A stretch of DNA of 11,284 nt from assembly GCA_964573775.1 (NCBI GenBank), contig CAZNKU010000044.1:1-11284 (forward strand), written 5' to 3'. The notes beneath the pieces were generated by a model. That model did not search any database. It saw only the letters and a program-made list of their open reading frames with translations, and had not been told where the DNA came from. Positions 1-6,929 of this stretch are shown here, piece by piece. The translations under genes and the position numbers were made by a program. Position 1 is the stretch's first letter; every line of letters begins with the position of its first letter. This DNA is from CAZNKU01 sp964573775. GTDB taxonomy: Bacteria; Bacillota; Clostridia; Monoglobales; Firm-18.

Positions 1-10
1 CACAAAAAGA

Positions 11-40
11 AAAAGTAGACACTTTTTTATGTCTACTTTT
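11..40. terminator. Perfect 10-bp hairpin, possible terminator
   Basis: Arms 11-20 and 31-40 are perfectly complementary with a 10-base loop. Read on the minus strand the second arm is followed by a T-rich run (positions 14-5), so it could be a back-up terminator for the carAB transcript. Read on the plus strand it could end a gene lying before the window, but the T run there is only the four bases inside the arm. The direction is therefore uncertain. Confidence 0.55.
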
Positions 41-96
41 AGTTTACCATATCACTCTTGCAGCTGCACACTTTTTTAATTTACATCAAAATTAAA

Positions 97-163
97 AAAC
101 GCATGCTTTTACTGATGCGACTCAGACAAGAAAACCACAAGGATAATTTTACCTTGTGGTTTT
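97..163 (-). repeat. Terminator-linked dispersed repeat, copy 1 (after carB)
   Basis: Reading the minus strand, the carB terminator hairpin is followed by GAGTCGCATC (123-114), five bases, then AAGCATGC (108-101) and a T run. The same arrangement with the same spacing follows the lysA terminator on the plus strand at 10937-11001. The two hairpins also share the core CCACAAGGTAA. The CGCAT and ATGCG segments could pair as a small second hairpin. This is a sequence observation; the role is unknown. Confidence 0.7.
131..163 (-). terminator. Rho-independent terminator of carAB
   Basis: The arms 131-142 and 152-163 form a perfect 12-bp stem (AAAACCACAAGG with its complement) with a 9-base loop. 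On the minus strand it is followed by TTTTCTTGTCT. It starts ten bases after the carB stop codon, where an operon-end terminator is expected. Confidence 0.85.
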
Positions 164-173
164 CATCATTTAA

Positions 174-3100
174 TTATTCGTTATCTATTGTAGATACTGT
201 AATTGTAATTTCTTCCAGTACATCAAGAAGAACTCTTACTGTGTCCAAAGCTGTAAACATTGTAATATTGTTTTCAACAGCACACTGTCTAATCTTAGCG
301 CCATCTCCTTCATCACTAAATGAGCTTACATCTCTTGTGTTAATAACGTAGTTGATGTAACCTTTACGCATTGACTCAAGTATAACTTCATTATCTGCAC
401 TAAGCTTAGGAAGAATTCTTGTTTTGATATTATGCTTTTTAAGGAATTCAGCTGTACCCTCAGTAGCTTCAATGTTAAAGCCTAGGTCATAAAATCTCTT
501 CATAAGCGGAAGTGCTTCTTCCTTATCCTTATCGGCTATTGTAACAAATACTGTACCGTAGTTTGTAACATTCATACTTGCAGCCTGCAAAGCCTTATAA
601 AGTGCTCTTGTAAGCTTTTTATCGTAACCGATAGCTTCACCTGTGGATTTCATTTCAGGTGAAAGGTAAGCATCAAGACCTCTTAGCTTGTTAAATGAGA
701 AAGCAGGAACCTTAACATACCATCTGTCTTTTTCCTTTGGATATTCTTCTGTAATACCCTGTTCCTTAAGGCTTTTACCAAGAATGGTAAGTGTTGCAAT
801 ATCTGCAAGGCTGTAGCCTGTTGCCTTTGAAAGGAACGGAACTGTTCTTGAAGAACGTGGGTTAACCTCTATAACATATACGTTGTCGTCGTTGTCAACG
901 ATAAACTGGATGTTGTAAAGACCAACAATACCAATACCAAGACCAAGCTTTTTAGTATAATCAAGGATTGTATCCTTAACCTTCTGACTGATTGAGAATG
1001 TCGGATAAACGCTTATGGAGTCACCTGAATGAACGCCTGTTCTTTCAACATGTTCCATAATACCGGGCACGAAAATATCTGTACCATCGCAAACAGCGTC
1101 AACTTCAACTTCCTTACCTACGATATATTTGTCAACCAACACAGGTCTGTCTTCATCAATTTCAACAGCAGTTTTAAGGTACTGACGAAGTGCCTTTTCA
1201 TCTGCAACAATCTGCATTGCACGACCGCCCAATACATAACTTGGACGAACAAGTACAGGGTAGCCTATTTCTTTTGCAGCCTCAACACCATCTTCAATTT
1301 TTGTAACAGCTCTGCCCTTTGGCTGTGGAATTTTAAGCTGTTCCATAATCTTTTCAAACGAGTCACGGTTTTCAGCCTTGTCGATAGCATCGCAATCTGT
1401 ACCGATAATTTTAACACCGCGTTTCATCAAAGGTTCAGCAAGGTTAATAGCTGTCTGACCGCCAAGTGAAGCAATAACACCGATAGGCTTTTCAAGCTCT
1501 ACAATGTTCATAACATCTTCAACTGTAAGAGGTTCAAAATATAGCTTGTCACTTGTTGTATAGTCAGTAGAAACTGTTTCAGGGTTGTTGTTTATAATGA
1601 TTGATTCATAGCCTGCATCCTTAATAGTCTTGATAGCATGTACTGTTGAATAGTCAAACTCTACACCCTGACCGATACGGATAGGACCTGAACCTAAAAC
1701 TATAATCTTTTTCTTGTCACTTACGATAGATTCGTTTTCATCTTCATAAGTTGAATAGAAGTACGGAGTATATCCGTTAAATTCACCTGCACAAGTATCG
1801 ATAGTTTTGTAAACAGGGAACAGTTTATTTTCCTTACGGATTTCATAAACGTCATCTTCTGTAATCTTCCAAAGACGTGCAATGTATTTGTCGGAGAAGC
1901 CCATTTTCTTAGCTCTCTTCAAAACATCAAAGTCCTTAGGATTAGCAGCCAACACCTTTTCAAAATCAACGATATTCTTAATCTTGTCAAGAAACAGCAT
2001 ATCTATCTGCGTAGCGTCACAAATTCTGCTGTGGTCAACGCCAAGCCACATAAGTTCTGCAATAGCGTAGATACGGTCATCTGTACCTTCTTTAATATAA
2101 TTCATCAACTCATCAATAGTTGTGTTTTCGTTATCAAACTTTGGCATATGGATATGAGATGTGCCGATTTCAAGTGAACGGATAGCTTTTAAGAAGCATT
2201 CCTCAAGTGTACGGCCAATGCTCATAACTTCGCCTGTTGCCTTCATCTGTGTGCCAAGCTTGTTGTTTGCATCAACAAATTTGTCAAATGGGAAACGCGG
2301 CATCTTTGCAACCACATAGTCAAGTGAAGGTTCAAATGACGCAGGTGTATTTGCAATTTTAATCTCGTCAAGAGTCATACCTAAAGCAACCTTTGCTGTA
2401 ACACGTGCAATAGGGTATGCACTTGCCTTTGAAGCAAGAGCAGATGAACGTGATACACGAGGGTTAACCTCAATAACAAAGTATGAGAATGACTGTGGGT
2501 CCAAGGCAAACTGTACGTTACAGCCACCTTCAATTTTAAGTGCTCTGATAATGCGTAGAGCAGCGTCGGAAAGCATATGGTATTCTTTGCTTGTAAGTGT
2601 CTGTGCAGGAGCAACAACAATAGAGTCACCTGTGTGAATACCTACAGGGTCAACATTTTCCATACTACATATTGTGATAGCAGTATCCTTGCTGTCACGC
2701 ATAACTTCAAATTCAACTTCTTTATAACCCTTAATACTCTTTTCAACCAATACCTGATGAACAGGAGAAAGCTTAAGAGCATTTTTCATAATTTCACGGA
2801 GTTCCATTTCGTTATCCGCAAAGCCACCGCCTGTACCGCCAAGTGTAAATGCAGGACGAAGTACAACAGGGTAGCCGATTTCCTCAGCAGCCTTTACGCC
2901 TTCTTCCATAGAATGAGTGATGATTGAAGGCAAAACAGGTTCACCAAGTTCTTCACAAAGCTCCTTGAAAAGCTCACGGTCTTCAGCACGTTCGATACTT
3001 TCAACATTAGTACCCAAAAGTTCTACCTGGCATTCATGCAAAATACCTTTTTTAGCAAGCTGCATTGCAAGGTTAAGACCAGTCTGACCGCCAATACCCG

Positions 3101-3362
3101 GAACAATAGCGTCCGGTCTTTCGTAACGTATAATTTTAGCAACATATTCCAGTGTAAGAGGCTCCATATAAACCTTGTCTGCAATAGTTGTATCTGTCAT
3201 AATTGTAGCAGGGTTAGAGTTAGCAAGAATAACCTCGTAACCCTCTTCCTTAAGGGCTAAGCAAGCCTGTGTACCTGCATAGTCAAATTCCGCAGCCTGA
3301 CCGATAACGATAGGACCGGAGCCTATAACAAGTACCTTTTTAATGTCTGTTCTCTTTGGCAT
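174..3362 (-). CDS. carB: Carbamoyl-phosphate synthase large subunit
   Basis: This 1062-residue protein makes carbamoyl phosphate from bicarbonate, ammonia and two ATP for pyrimidine and arginine synthesis in the cytoplasm. It has the duplicated CPSase architecture. The first ATP-grasp half (carboxyphosphate step) has GSGPIVIGQ at residues 14-22 and IEVNPR at 297-302. A linking/oligomerisation segment spans roughly 400-550. The second half has GSGPIRIGQ at 557-565 and IEVNPR at 831-836. An MGS-like allosteric domain fills about 936-1062. The length is close to the family norm (E. coli about 1073). The chosen ATG at 3362 follows a strong TAAGGAGGG site eight bases upstream and lies one base beyond the carA stop, so the two genes are translationally coupled. 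A longer in-frame reading to 3455 runs back into carA and is rejected. No key residue looks abnormal, in contrast to its CarA partner. Confidence 0.97.
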   Translation of the reverse strand: MPKRTDIKKVLVIGSGPIVIGQAAEFDYAGTQACLALKEEGYEVILANSNPATIMTDTTIADKVYMEPLTLEYVAKIIRYERPDAIVPGIGGQTGLNLAMQLAKKGILHECQVELLGTNVESIERAEDRELFKELCEELGEPVLPSIITHSMEEGVKAAEEIGYPVVLRPAFTLGGTGGGFADNEMELREIMKNALKLSPVHQVLVEKSIKGYKEVEFEVMRDSKDTAITICSMENVDPVGIHTGDSIVVAPAQTLTSKEYHMLSDAALRIIRALKIEGGCNVQFALDPQSFSYFVIEVNPRVSRSSALASKASAYPIARVTAKVALGMTLDEIKIANTPASFEPSLDYVVAKMPRFPFDKFVDANNKLGTQMKATGEVMSIGRTLEECFLKAIRSLEIGTSHIHMPKFDNENTTIDELMNYIKEGTDDRIYAIAELMWLGVDHSRICDATQIDMLFLDKIKNIVDFEKVLAANPKDFDVLKRAKKMGFSDKYIARLWKITEDDVYEIRKENKLFPVYKTIDTCAGEFNGYTPYFYSTYEDENESIVSDKKKIIVLGSGPIRIGQGVEFDYSTVHAIKTIKDAGYESIIINNNPETVSTDYTTSDKLYFEPLTVEDVMNIVELEKPIGVIASLGGQTAINLAEPLMKRGVKIIGTDCDAIDKAENRDSFEKIMEQLKIPQPKGRAVTKIEDGVEAAKEIGYPVLVRPSYVLGGRAMQIVADEKALRQYLKTAVEIDEDRPVLVDKYIVGKEVEVDAVCDGTDIFVPGIMEHVERTGVHSGDSISVYPTFSISQKVKDTILDYTKKLGLGIGIVGLYNIQFIVDNDDNVYVIEVNPRSSRTVPFLSKATGYSLADIATLTILGKSLKEQGITEEYPKEKDRWYVKVPAFSFNKLRGLDAYLSPEMKSTGEAIGYDKKLTRALYKALQAASMNVTNYGTVFVTIADKDKEEALPLMKRFYDLGFNIEATEGTAEFLKKHNIKTRILPKLSADNEVILESMRKGYINYVINTRDVSSFSDEGDGAKIRQCAVENNITMFTALDTVRVLLDVLEEITITVSTIDNE

Positions 3363-3363
3363 A

Positions 3364-4452
3364 TTACTTTCCCTCCTTAAGAATACTGATGAATTTATCG
3401 TAGAAGCACGGTCTGCCGTTAGGACCAGGTTCCAATGTAGGTTCAAACTGAACACCGTAAACCTTATCCTTTTCGCAGGCGATACCTTCTACTGTATTAT
3501 CAAGCAGGTTGATATGTGTAATTTCAAGCTCTGTACCCTTAACGCTTTCTGCATCAATTGCATAACCGTGATTTTGTACAATAATTTCAACACTGTCATC
3601 AGCAAGTACCTTAACAGGGTGGTTAGGACCTCTGTGACCAAATTTCATTTTATATGTCTTTGCACCATATGCCTTTGCAATAAGCTCTGCACCTATGTTT
3701 ATACCAACAACAGGTAATTTACCCTTAAGGTTTTTAATAAGCTCAACAACGCATTCAAGGTCGTCGGGGTTACCGGGACCGTTGGAAATAAGAACACCGT
3801 CAGGCTTCATAAATTCAATTTCTTCAGCAGTAGTGTTGTAAGGAACAATTGTAACATTACAACCCTTGGCATTTAAAGCCTTAACCATACTGTTTTTGAT
3901 ACCGCAGTCAACAGCAACAACATCATACTGATGGTTGGATGTTCTGGAGTACCATTTTTTCTTACAGCTTACTTTCGAAACAGCATCCTTTTTGATTTCT
4001 GCTTCTGCAAGTATCTTCATAGCCTCATCGTGAGGAGTGTCGATATCACAGATAAGTACCTTCATAGTACCTTTGTCACGTAGAATTCTCGTAAGCTTTC
4101 TTGTATCAAGCCCGTAAATGCCCGGTATGCCATTATCCTCCATAAGTTCAGACAAAGTCTTTGTGTACCTGAAGTTACTTGGCATATCATTGTAGTCACG
4201 GACAATAAGGCCACCTATAGTAGGAAGCTTTGTTTCGTGGTCTTCATCATTAATACCGTAGTTACCAATCAGCGGATATGTCATAACAACCATCTGATAT
4301 GTGTAGGATGGGTCGGAAATAATTTCCTGATAGCCTACCATAGATGTGTTAACAACAAGCTCACACACGGACTGACATTTTGCACCGAAACTGAAGCCAC
4401 AGTATTCGGAACCGTCTTCTAAAACAATCTTTACATCTTCTTTTGTAATCAT
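3364..4452 (-). CDS. carA: CPSase small subunit with degenerate glutaminase site
   Basis: This 362-residue protein matches the carbamoyl-phosphate synthase small subunit end to end: an N-terminal CPSase_sm domain (about 5-135, with NTSMVGYQEIISDPSY) and a class I glutamine amidotransferase domain (about 175-360). The usual job is to hydrolyse glutamine and pass ammonia to CarB. Several substrate-pocket elements are kept: SNGPGNP (223-229), MKFGHRGPNHPV (269-280) and NHGY (294-297). The nucleophile elbow, normally GICLGHQ, reads GINIGAE, so the catalytic Cys is Asn252. The HPE motif reads EPT, so the catalytic His is Glu337 and the Glu is Thr339. I checked these codons (AAC 3699-3697, GAA 3444-3442, ACA 3438-3436). 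The frame is intact, so this is not a broken gene. The inference is a glutaminase-dead subunit kept for structure or regulation, leaving CarB to use free ammonia. The start at 4452 follows AGAGGTGAG five bases upstream. Confidence 0.95.
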   Translation of the reverse strand: MITKEDVKIVLEDGSEYCGFSFGAKCQSVCELVVNTSMVGYQEIISDPSYTYQMVVMTYPLIGNYGINDEDHETKLPTIGGLIVRDYNDMPSNFRYTKTLSELMEDNGIPGIYGLDTRKLTRILRDKGTMKVLICDIDTPHDEAMKILAEAEIKKDAVSKVSCKKKWYSRTSNHQYDVVAVDCGIKNSMVKALNAKGCNVTIVPYNTTAEEIEFMKPDGVLISNGPGNPDDLECVVELIKNLKGKLPVVGINIGAELIAKAYGAKTYKMKFGHRGPNHPVKVLADDSVEIIVQNHGYAIDAESVKGTELEITHINLLDNTVEGIACEKDKVYGVQFEPTLEPGPNGRPCFYDKFISILKEGK

Positions 4453-4475
4453 ATTTTCTCACCTCTGCATATTTC

Positions 4476-4750
4476 AAGCAGTTTCGTTAGTATCCAAACC
4501 CGTTTTGGGTGCGTATTTTTACGCCACTGCATTGTTAAAATACTCGCAAATGCTCAAGCATTAGCTGTGTTTTTGCCTCGCATCGACGCAAAAATCCAGC
4601 ACCTAAAATTCTTCGAACCAAAATCAAAATAAAATTGTTGTTTTTTTAGGCGGAAGGTCGCAGTAATACTGTCGTATTTCAAGACCGACAACAACAAAAA
4701 ACAGCTATTTTACTTGATTTTGGCGAGTTTGTATACTATCGTAACTGCTT
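4476..4750 (-). repeat. 275-bp inverted-repeat element in carA leader (copy 1)
   Basis: Terminal inverted repeats 4476-4499 and 4727-4750 match at 21 of 24 positions. A further inverted pair TGCATATTT / AAATATGCA (4466-4474, 4757-4765) lies just outside. In carA orientation the element has two folded halves. The first is closed by a long imperfect helix (4723-4695 with 4647-4618, its first 10 bp perfect). The second is closed by 4608-4599 with 4512-4503 and holds hairpins TTTTTGC/GCAAAAA (4594-4588, 4576-4570) and GCTAATGC/GCATTTGC (4565-4558, 4553-4546), followed by GAGTATTTTAACAA (4545-4532). The same plan, length and 14-base block recur upstream of dapA. It lies between the carA promoter and ribosome site, so it should be transcribed into the leader. 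It has no reading frame. It could be a structured RNA or a non-autonomous mobile element. Confidence 0.8.
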
Positions 4751-4798
4751 AAGTATAAATATGCACAAATTATAAAAAACCTGCATATCCCTCATAAT

Positions 4799-4828
4799 AT
4801 ATTACCATAATTTAGGTATTACTGTCAA
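4799..4828 (-). promoter_or_regulatory. Predicted sigma-A promoter for carAB
   Basis: On the minus strand there is a perfect -35 TTGACA (4828-4823), an 18-base spacer and a -10-like TAATAT (4804-4799). Transcription would start near 4792 and give a carA leader of about 340 nt containing the whole 275-bp element. I see no PyrR-type site, T-box or obvious terminator in this leader. The -10 is imperfect, and a neighbouring register is possible. Confidence 0.6.
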
Positions 4829-4921
4829 CAGAAATATAGATAAAAAATGACACAATACATATGAATTTTGGCATTTGTTTTTTATTATTTCACCAAAAGT
4901 AAATAATATGAAACAATGCTA

Positions 4922-4950
4922 TTGCAAAAAACAACATTTTAAGATATAAT
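4922..4950 (+). promoter_or_regulatory. Predicted sigma-A promoter for fhs
   Basis: TTGCAA (4922-4927), a 17-base spacer and a perfect TATAAT (4945-4950) give a start near 4957 and a short leader of about 30 nt. The AAGGGG ribosome site is at 4971-4976. The rest of the gap between the two divergent promoters (about 4829-4921) is AT-rich, and I see no other element in it. Confidence 0.75.
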
Positions 4951-4986
4951 ATAGATAACTATTCTCTGAAAAGGGGTTTTTGAAAA

Positions 4987-6657
4987 ATGCCAATGACAGA
5001 CATTGAAATTGCACAGAGCGTGCAGATGAAAAACATCAATGAAATTGCAAACACAGCGGGTATAGACAGCAAATACCTTGAGCAATACGGAAACTACAAG
5101 GCAAAAATTGACCTTTCAATTATGAAGGACTGCAAAAAGGAAAGTGGAAAGCTCGTTCTTGTAACAGCAATTACTCCTACTCCTGCAGGGGAAGGCAAAA
5201 CTACCACAACAATAGGTCTTGCAGACGGTATGAAGAAAATAGGCAAAAATGTTATGGTTGCACTTCGTGAACCATCACTTGGTCCTGTATTCGGTGTAAA
5301 GGGCGGTGCCGCAGGCGGTGGATATGCACAGGTTGTACCTATGGAGGATATTAATCTTCATTTTACAGGTGACTTCCACGCAATAGGTGCAGCAAACAAC
5401 TTGCTTGCCGCAATGCTTGATAATCATATACATCAGGGTAATGCCCTTGGTATAGACACAAGACGTATTACATGGAAAAGATGCGTAGATATGAACGACA
5501 GACAGCTGCGCTACATAACAGACGGTCTTGGGGGCAAGATAAACGGTGTACCCCGTGAAGACGGCTACGACATTACCGTTGCATCAGAAGTTATGGCTGT
5601 TCTTTGTCTTGCAAGCTCTGTTTCGGATTTAAAGGAAAGACTTTCAAAAATTATTGTTGCATATACATATGACGGCAATCCTGTTACAGCAGGTGACCTT
5701 AAGGCGGCAGGTGCTATGACAGCACTTTTAAAGGATGCCATAAAGCCTAACCTTGTACAGACCTTAGAGGGTACTCCTGCACTTGTACACGGTGGTCCAT
5801 TTGCAAACATTGCACACGGCTGTAATTCAGTAATTGCTACAAAGCTTGCTTTAAAGCTTGGTGACTATGCTATTACAGAGGCAGGCTTCGGTGCAGATTT
5901 GGGTGCCGAAAAGTTTTTGGACATAAAGTGCAGATATGCAGGTCTTAAACCTTCTGCAGTTGTGTTGGTTGCAACCATACGTGCTCTTAAAATGCACGGC
6001 GGTGTGGCAAAGACCGACCTTGGTACCGAAAATCTTGAGGCTTTGGAAAAGGGTATGCCTAACCTTTTAAAGCATCTTTCAAATATTACAGATGTATACA
6101 AACTGCCTTGCGTTGTTGCGGTAAACAAATTCCCTACAGATACAGATGCAGAAGTTCAGCTGGTTATTAATAAATGTAAGGAAATCGGAATAAACGTAGT
6201 ACTTTCCGACGTATGGGCAAAGGGTGGTGAAGGCGGTATTGACCTTGCAAAAGAAGTTGTGTCACTTTGCGAAAAAGACAACGACTTTACATTCTGCTAT
6301 GATGTTGAAGATACTATTGAAAACAAAATAGAAGCTATTGTTAAAAAGATTTACGGCGGTGACGGCGTTACATTTACACCTACTGCTAAAAAGCAGATTG
6401 CAACACTTAAGGAAATGAACTGCGACAAATTGCCAATATGTATGGCAAAAACACAGTACAGCTTTTCAGATGATATGAAGCTTATAGGTGCACCAACAGG
6501 CTTTACCGTAACTGTAAGAAACATTAAGGTTTCTGCAGGTGCAGGCTTTATAGTGGCACTTACAGGTGATATTATGACTATGCCTGGACTTCCTAAAGTT
6601 CCTGCCGCAGAAAAAATTGACGTTGATGAAAACGGAGTTATAAGCGGTTTATTTTAA
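4987..6657 (+). CDS. fhs: Formate-tetrahydrofolate ligase
   Basis: This 556-residue protein is the ATP-dependent enzyme that joins formate to tetrahydrofolate to give 10-formyl-THF, in the cytoplasm. In anaerobes it feeds purine and formyl-Met synthesis, or runs in the acetogenic or purine-fermenting direction. The family signature P-loop TPTPAGEGKTTTT is at residues 63-75, followed by the conserved EPSLGPVFGVKGGAAGGGYAQ block, TGDFHAI, and GGPFANIAHGCNS in mid-protein. The length is the family norm (about 555-560). The ATG at 4987 is preferred over the one at 4993 because it sits 10 bases after AAGGGG. It is divergent from carA and appears monocistronic. No hairpin lies directly after its stop, so its transcript probably ends at the 6800-6845 terminator. 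Confidence 0.98.
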   Translation: MPMTDIEIAQSVQMKNINEIANTAGIDSKYLEQYGNYKAKIDLSIMKDCKKESGKLVLVTAITPTPAGEGKTTTTIGLADGMKKIGKNVMVALREPSLGPVFGVKGGAAGGGYAQVVPMEDINLHFTGDFHAIGAANNLLAAMLDNHIHQGNALGIDTRRITWKRCVDMNDRQLRYITDGLGGKINGVPREDGYDITVASEVMAVLCLASSVSDLKERLSKIIVAYTYDGNPVTAGDLKAAGAMTALLKDAIKPNLVQTLEGTPALVHGGPFANIAHGCNSVIATKLALKLGDYAITEAGFGADLGAEKFLDIKCRYAGLKPSAVVLVATIRALKMHGGVAKTDLGTENLEALEKGMPNLLKHLSNITDVYKLPCVVAVNKFPTDTDAEVQLVINKCKEIGINVVLSDVWAKGGEGGIDLAKEVVSLCEKDNDFTFCYDVEDTIENKIEAIVKKIYGGDGVTFTPTAKKQIATLKEMNCDKLPICMAKTQYSFSDDMKLIGAPTGFTVTVRNIKVSAGAGFIVALTGDIMTMPGLPKVPAAEKIDVDENGVISGLF

Positions 6658-6673
6658 CAATATGTTACAAAAC

Positions 6674-6716
6674 TTGACTTTATACTGAAACTATGCTATA
6701 ATACCCGTAGTTTCAG
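6674..6716 (+). promoter_or_regulatory. Strong promoter with dyad operator over the -10
   Basis: TTGACT (6674-6679), exactly 17 bases and TATAAT (6697-6702) form a near-consensus sigma-A promoter only 17 bases after the fhs stop codon. A perfect 9-bp inverted repeat, CTGAAACTA (6685-6693) and TAGTTTCAG (6708-6716), flanks the -10 and the predicted start near 6709. This position fits a repressor operator, because a bound dimer would cover the -10 and start site. A transcript beginning at about 6709 would contain only the right arm, so an RNA hairpin role is unlikely. The regulator is unknown. Confidence 0.7.
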
Positions 6717-6735
6717 AAAGAGAGGACTAAAAAAC

Positions 6736-6870
6736 ATGGAATCAGACGTGGGCGATTGTAATAATTGTAACGCCGATTTATGTAATTTAATATTATACAG
6801 GGCATACCTGCGGAAGTTTATTGTTTTCCACAGGCGTGCCTTTTTGCGTTCAAAAAGACTCTTGAGCTGA
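6736..6870 (+). CDS. Possible 44-residue Cys-containing mini-protein / leader peptide
   Basis: An ATG at 6736 lies 9 bases after AGAGAGGA and opens a 44-codon frame ending at TGA 6868-6870. Its N-terminal half is acidic with three cysteines (DCNNCNADLC, residues 7-16). The C-terminal half is hydrophobic and strongly basic (residues 17-44). The last two thirds run straight through the terminator hairpin at 6800-6845, so the 3' half may be non-coding in practice. I do not recognise a family. Alternatives are a regulatory leader peptide, or a short untranslated RNA made from the strong promoter. It is supported only by the promoter, ribosome site and frame. Confidence 0.35.
   Translation: MESDVGDCNNCNADLCNLILYRAYLRKFIVFHRRAFLRSKRLLS
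6800..6845 (+). terminator. Rho-independent terminator / attenuator upstream of the CorC-like gene
   Basis: The arms 6801-6815 and 6826-6840 pair at 13 of 15 positions, counting one G-T wobble, with a 10-base loop, and are followed directly by TTTTT (6841-6845). It lies between the strong promoter at 6674 and the CNNM/CorC gene at 6930. It can end fhs transcripts and make the promoter yield a short RNA of about 135 nt, or act as an attenuator for the downstream gene. I see no clear alternative antiterminator pairing and no match to a riboswitch class that I recognise. Confidence 0.75.
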
Positions 6871-6929
6871 TAACAAAACCGTTACAATAATAGATAAAAT
6901 TGAATTTAAAAGGAGAGATTTTTTTACAA

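Noticed and set aside
3363..3455. Upstream extension of carB by 31 codons
   Set aside because: It overlaps the carA coding end, and the ATG at 3362 has an excellent TAAGGAGGG site and the normal CarB N terminus.
3343..3717. Open frame antisense to carA (124 codons)
   Set aside because: Cys/Asn-rich shadow of a conserved gene with no recognisable domain.
4476..4750. CRISPR array or transposase remnant
   Set aside because: There are no regularly spaced direct repeats and no coding frame; the repeats are inverted and terminal.
4453..4800. PyrR attenuator or T-box in the carA leader
   Set aside because: No PyrR-binding consensus, T-box sequence or terminator/antiterminator pair was found; the leader is taken up by the 275-bp element.
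6900..6929. Earlier start codon for the CorC-like gene
   Set aside because: The extra ten codons contain the ribosome-binding sequence itself, and family members begin as the product does from 6930.
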